A stretch of DNA of 32,951 bases from Deltaproteobacteria bacterium. GTDB lineage: Bacteria; Myxococcota_A; Polyangia; Polyangiales; Polyangiaceae. The stretch spans positions 1-32,951 of the forward strand of contig QJWJ01000261.1 in the NCBI GenBank assembly GCA_003235365.1, written 5' to 3'. A model generated the notes under the pieces. That model saw nothing but the letters and a program-made list of their open reading frames with translations, did no database searches and was not told where the DNA came from. Numbering within the stretch: the first letter of the stretch is position 1; every line of letters begins with the position of its first letter. The position numbers and the translations under genes are program-made. Of this stretch, positions 32,021-32,951 are shown piece by piece.

Positions 32021-32446
32021 CTACTTACATGCGGCAGGGATGCCGGCGCCGCCGAGCAGTCCGCTCAACGCGCCGAGGAAGCCTGACTTGCCACCACCGG
32101 CGGCATTCGCTGCATCGCAGGCGGCTGCAGCGTTGAGCATGTGCCCCTTCGTCTCTGGAGGGGCGTTGGCCGCGTTCTGCCGCAGTGCCGAGCAGCACGC
32201 GGCGAGGGGACCACTGGCCCTCTTGACGCCCTTGCCGACCTTCTTGGGCTCCTCTTCCTCTTTGCCGGCGTCCTCTTCGGGCGCCTCGAGCTGAAGGGTG
32301 GTCGGCGTTGCGGCGGGCTTTGGTTCGGGCAACGGAGGGGGAGGATCTTCGTTCTTGCAGCCCGACGCGCCGAGCGCAGCGAGGCAAACGAGCAGACTCA
32401 GGGCAACGGTACCGGATACACGGCGCGAGCGCGATACGACCTTCAT
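32021..32446 (-). CDS. Small lipoprotein of unknown function
   Basis: 141 residues from ATG 32446, chosen because GGAGG lies 4 bases upstream. The signal has a basic start (MKVVSRSRR), a hydrophobic core and lipobox GASGC with Cys30. The mature part begins with an acidic Pro/Glu-rich spacer (PPPPLPEPKP, then EEEEPKKVGKG), then an Ala/Gly-rich segment with a Cys pair (LAACCSALRQ) and two later Cys (AAACDAAN and IPAACK), which could form disulfides in the envelope. I do not recognise the family; similar short Cys-bearing lipoproteins are common in myxobacteria. It is convergent with thiL. Confidence 0.75.
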   Translation of the reverse strand: MKVVSRSRRVSGTVALSLLVCLAALGASGCKNEDPPPPLPEPKPAATPTTLQLEAPEEDAGKEEEEPKKVGKGVKRASGPLAACCSALRQNAANAPPETKGHMLNAAAACDAANAAGGGKSGFLGALSGLLGGAGIPAACK

Positions 32447-32590
32447 GACACCTCCGCGAACAGATCTACTAGAGCGACGTGGCGAATGCACATGCTCAGA
32501 CCCGTCCAACGGCAGTTTGGCCCGTCGTCCAACGCCTCGATTTGCCTCGTGAAGTGGGGGGTTGGCGTACGAACGCCCACCGATTGGGAG

Positions 32591-32624
32591 GCACGGCGAG
32601 CGTTCTCGGGCCTACTCGCCGTGC
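32591..32624. repeat. Ten-base inverted repeat
   Basis: GCACGGCGAG (32591-32600) and CTCGCCGTGC (32615-32624), perfect, with a 14-base loop. Confidence 0.5.
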
Positions 32625-32663
32625 GGTGGCAATCGCGCGCGCGACCGCTGCGGCCCGCGGCCA

Positions 32664-32694
32664 AATGAGCGTTCGTGATCCGCGAACGTTCATT
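32664..32694. repeat. Twelve-base inverted repeat, TetR-operator-like
   Basis: AATGAGCGTTCG (32664-32675) and CGAACGTTCATT (32683-32694) pair with a single G-T position and a 7-base centre. The outer CGTTCATT-type sequence resembles operators of TetR-family repressors. The regulator and target would lie beyond the right edge. Confidence 0.45.
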
Positions 32695-32811
32695 CGATGC
32701 AACAGGGAGTGGAGTCGAAATTGCGACTGCAACGGGCGCGGTTTTCGGGCCCTCACCAAACGGGGCCAGGAGAACGGCCTGACAATCGTGCTCGCCTGTG
32801 CTCGCCCATTT

Positions 32812-32852
32812 CGGGCGTCACCATCCGCGCCAGGCTGGATGGTGACGGCCCG
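32812..32852. repeat. Long bulged hairpin
   Basis: CGTCACCATCC (32816-32826) and GGATGGTGACG (32837-32847) form a perfect 11-bp stem with a 10-base loop. With one bulged base the stem continues as CGGG/CCCG to about 32812 and 32852. Confidence 0.5.
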
Positions 32853-32890
32853 CGGCTTGAGCACCGATCAGCTTGCCAGAGCACGGAATT

Positions 32891-32936
32891 GCCCCGAAAA
32901 ATCGCCCCAGGATCGTCGAGGGCGTTTTTTCGGGGC
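32891..32936. terminator. Bidirectional intrinsic terminator
   Basis: A 17-base arm at 32891-32907 (GCCCCGAAAAATCGCCC) pairs with one at 32920-32936 (GGGCGTTTTTTCGGGGC) with one mismatch. The GC core CGCCC/GGGCG is followed by six T on the plus strand and five T on the minus strand, so it can terminate in both directions. It most likely ends a leftward gene outside the window. Confidence 0.7.
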
Positions 32937-32951
32937 CATCGTCGGCTCATT

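Larger units (their letters stand above)
32447..32951. other. Right-edge region without genes but rich in inverted repeats
   Basis: About 505 bases up to the window edge. No frame on either strand gives a convincing protein. The first ~20 bases hold the lipoprotein ribosome-binding site. CGTCCAACG occurs twice (32503-32511 and 32526-32534), within its likely promoter region. Four strong inverted repeats follow, listed separately. Confidence 0.5.

Noticed and set aside
32753..32950. Minus-strand frame reaching the window edge
   Set aside because: It runs through two strong hairpins and the bidirectional terminator, so it is unlikely to be coding.

Overview
The window is about 33 kb of GC-rich, gene-dense bacterial chromosome. 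It most resembles a myxobacterium (phylum Myxococcota, probably Polyangia). That assignment is an inference from gene content: an FHA-sigma54 activator, a Ser/Thr kinase with an N-terminal zinc-binding knuckle, a PrkA-type AAA+ protein, a SUMF1-domain protein, an MglA-like GTPase, a large TPR protein and many lipoproteins. No rRNA, IS element, prophage or CRISPR array is visible. Most of the window is core chromosome.

Layout. Positions 1-5945 (+): the 3' part of a large TPR protein, an FHA-sigma54 enhancer-binding regulator, a lipoprotein-like N-acetylmuramoyl-L-alanine amidase, and a DksA-type zinc-finger factor with a clear sigma70 promoter. A convergent uvrA follows (5973-8831, -). Positions 9025-14708 (+): a membrane-anchored SUMF1 protein, a CAT-anticodon tRNA (probably tRNA-Ile2), a coiled-coil zinc-ribbon protein, a Ser/Thr kinase and a PrkA-like AAA+ protein. 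Positions 14917-19039 (-): elongator tRNA-Met, a receiver-XRE regulator, metF, tRNA-Pro(CGG) and etfBA. Positions 19682-23719 (+): nadB, a CPBP membrane protease, a patatin-like protein and a Tudor/chromo-barrel-like lipoprotein. Positions 23732-25895 (-): a small TPR-like envelope protein downstream of hflX. Positions 26096-31832 (+): thrB-argH, then a tightly coupled MglA-like GTPase, PocR-domain histidine kinase and thiL. The right edge has a small lipoprotein (-) and about 500 bases without a gene but with four strong inverted repeats.

How the genes relate. Housekeeping functions (uvrA, metF, etfBA, nadB, thrB, argH, thiL, hflX, tRNAs) are mixed with signalling genes. Translational coupling is frequent: nadB-CPBP, patatin-lipoprotein, GTPase-kinase and kinase-thiL all overlap by 4-28 bases. 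The parts most likely to be under-described are: (a) the GTPase/PocR-kinase pair; (b) the zinc-ribbon/Ser-Thr-kinase/PrkA cluster; (c) the receiver-XRE regulator whose promoter is bracketed by an 8-bp inverted repeat; (d) a patatin with Asn where the catalytic Asp is expected; (e) a lipoprotein built of two Tudor-like barrels; and (f) several structured intergenic regions. No wholly new defence or mobile system was recognised.
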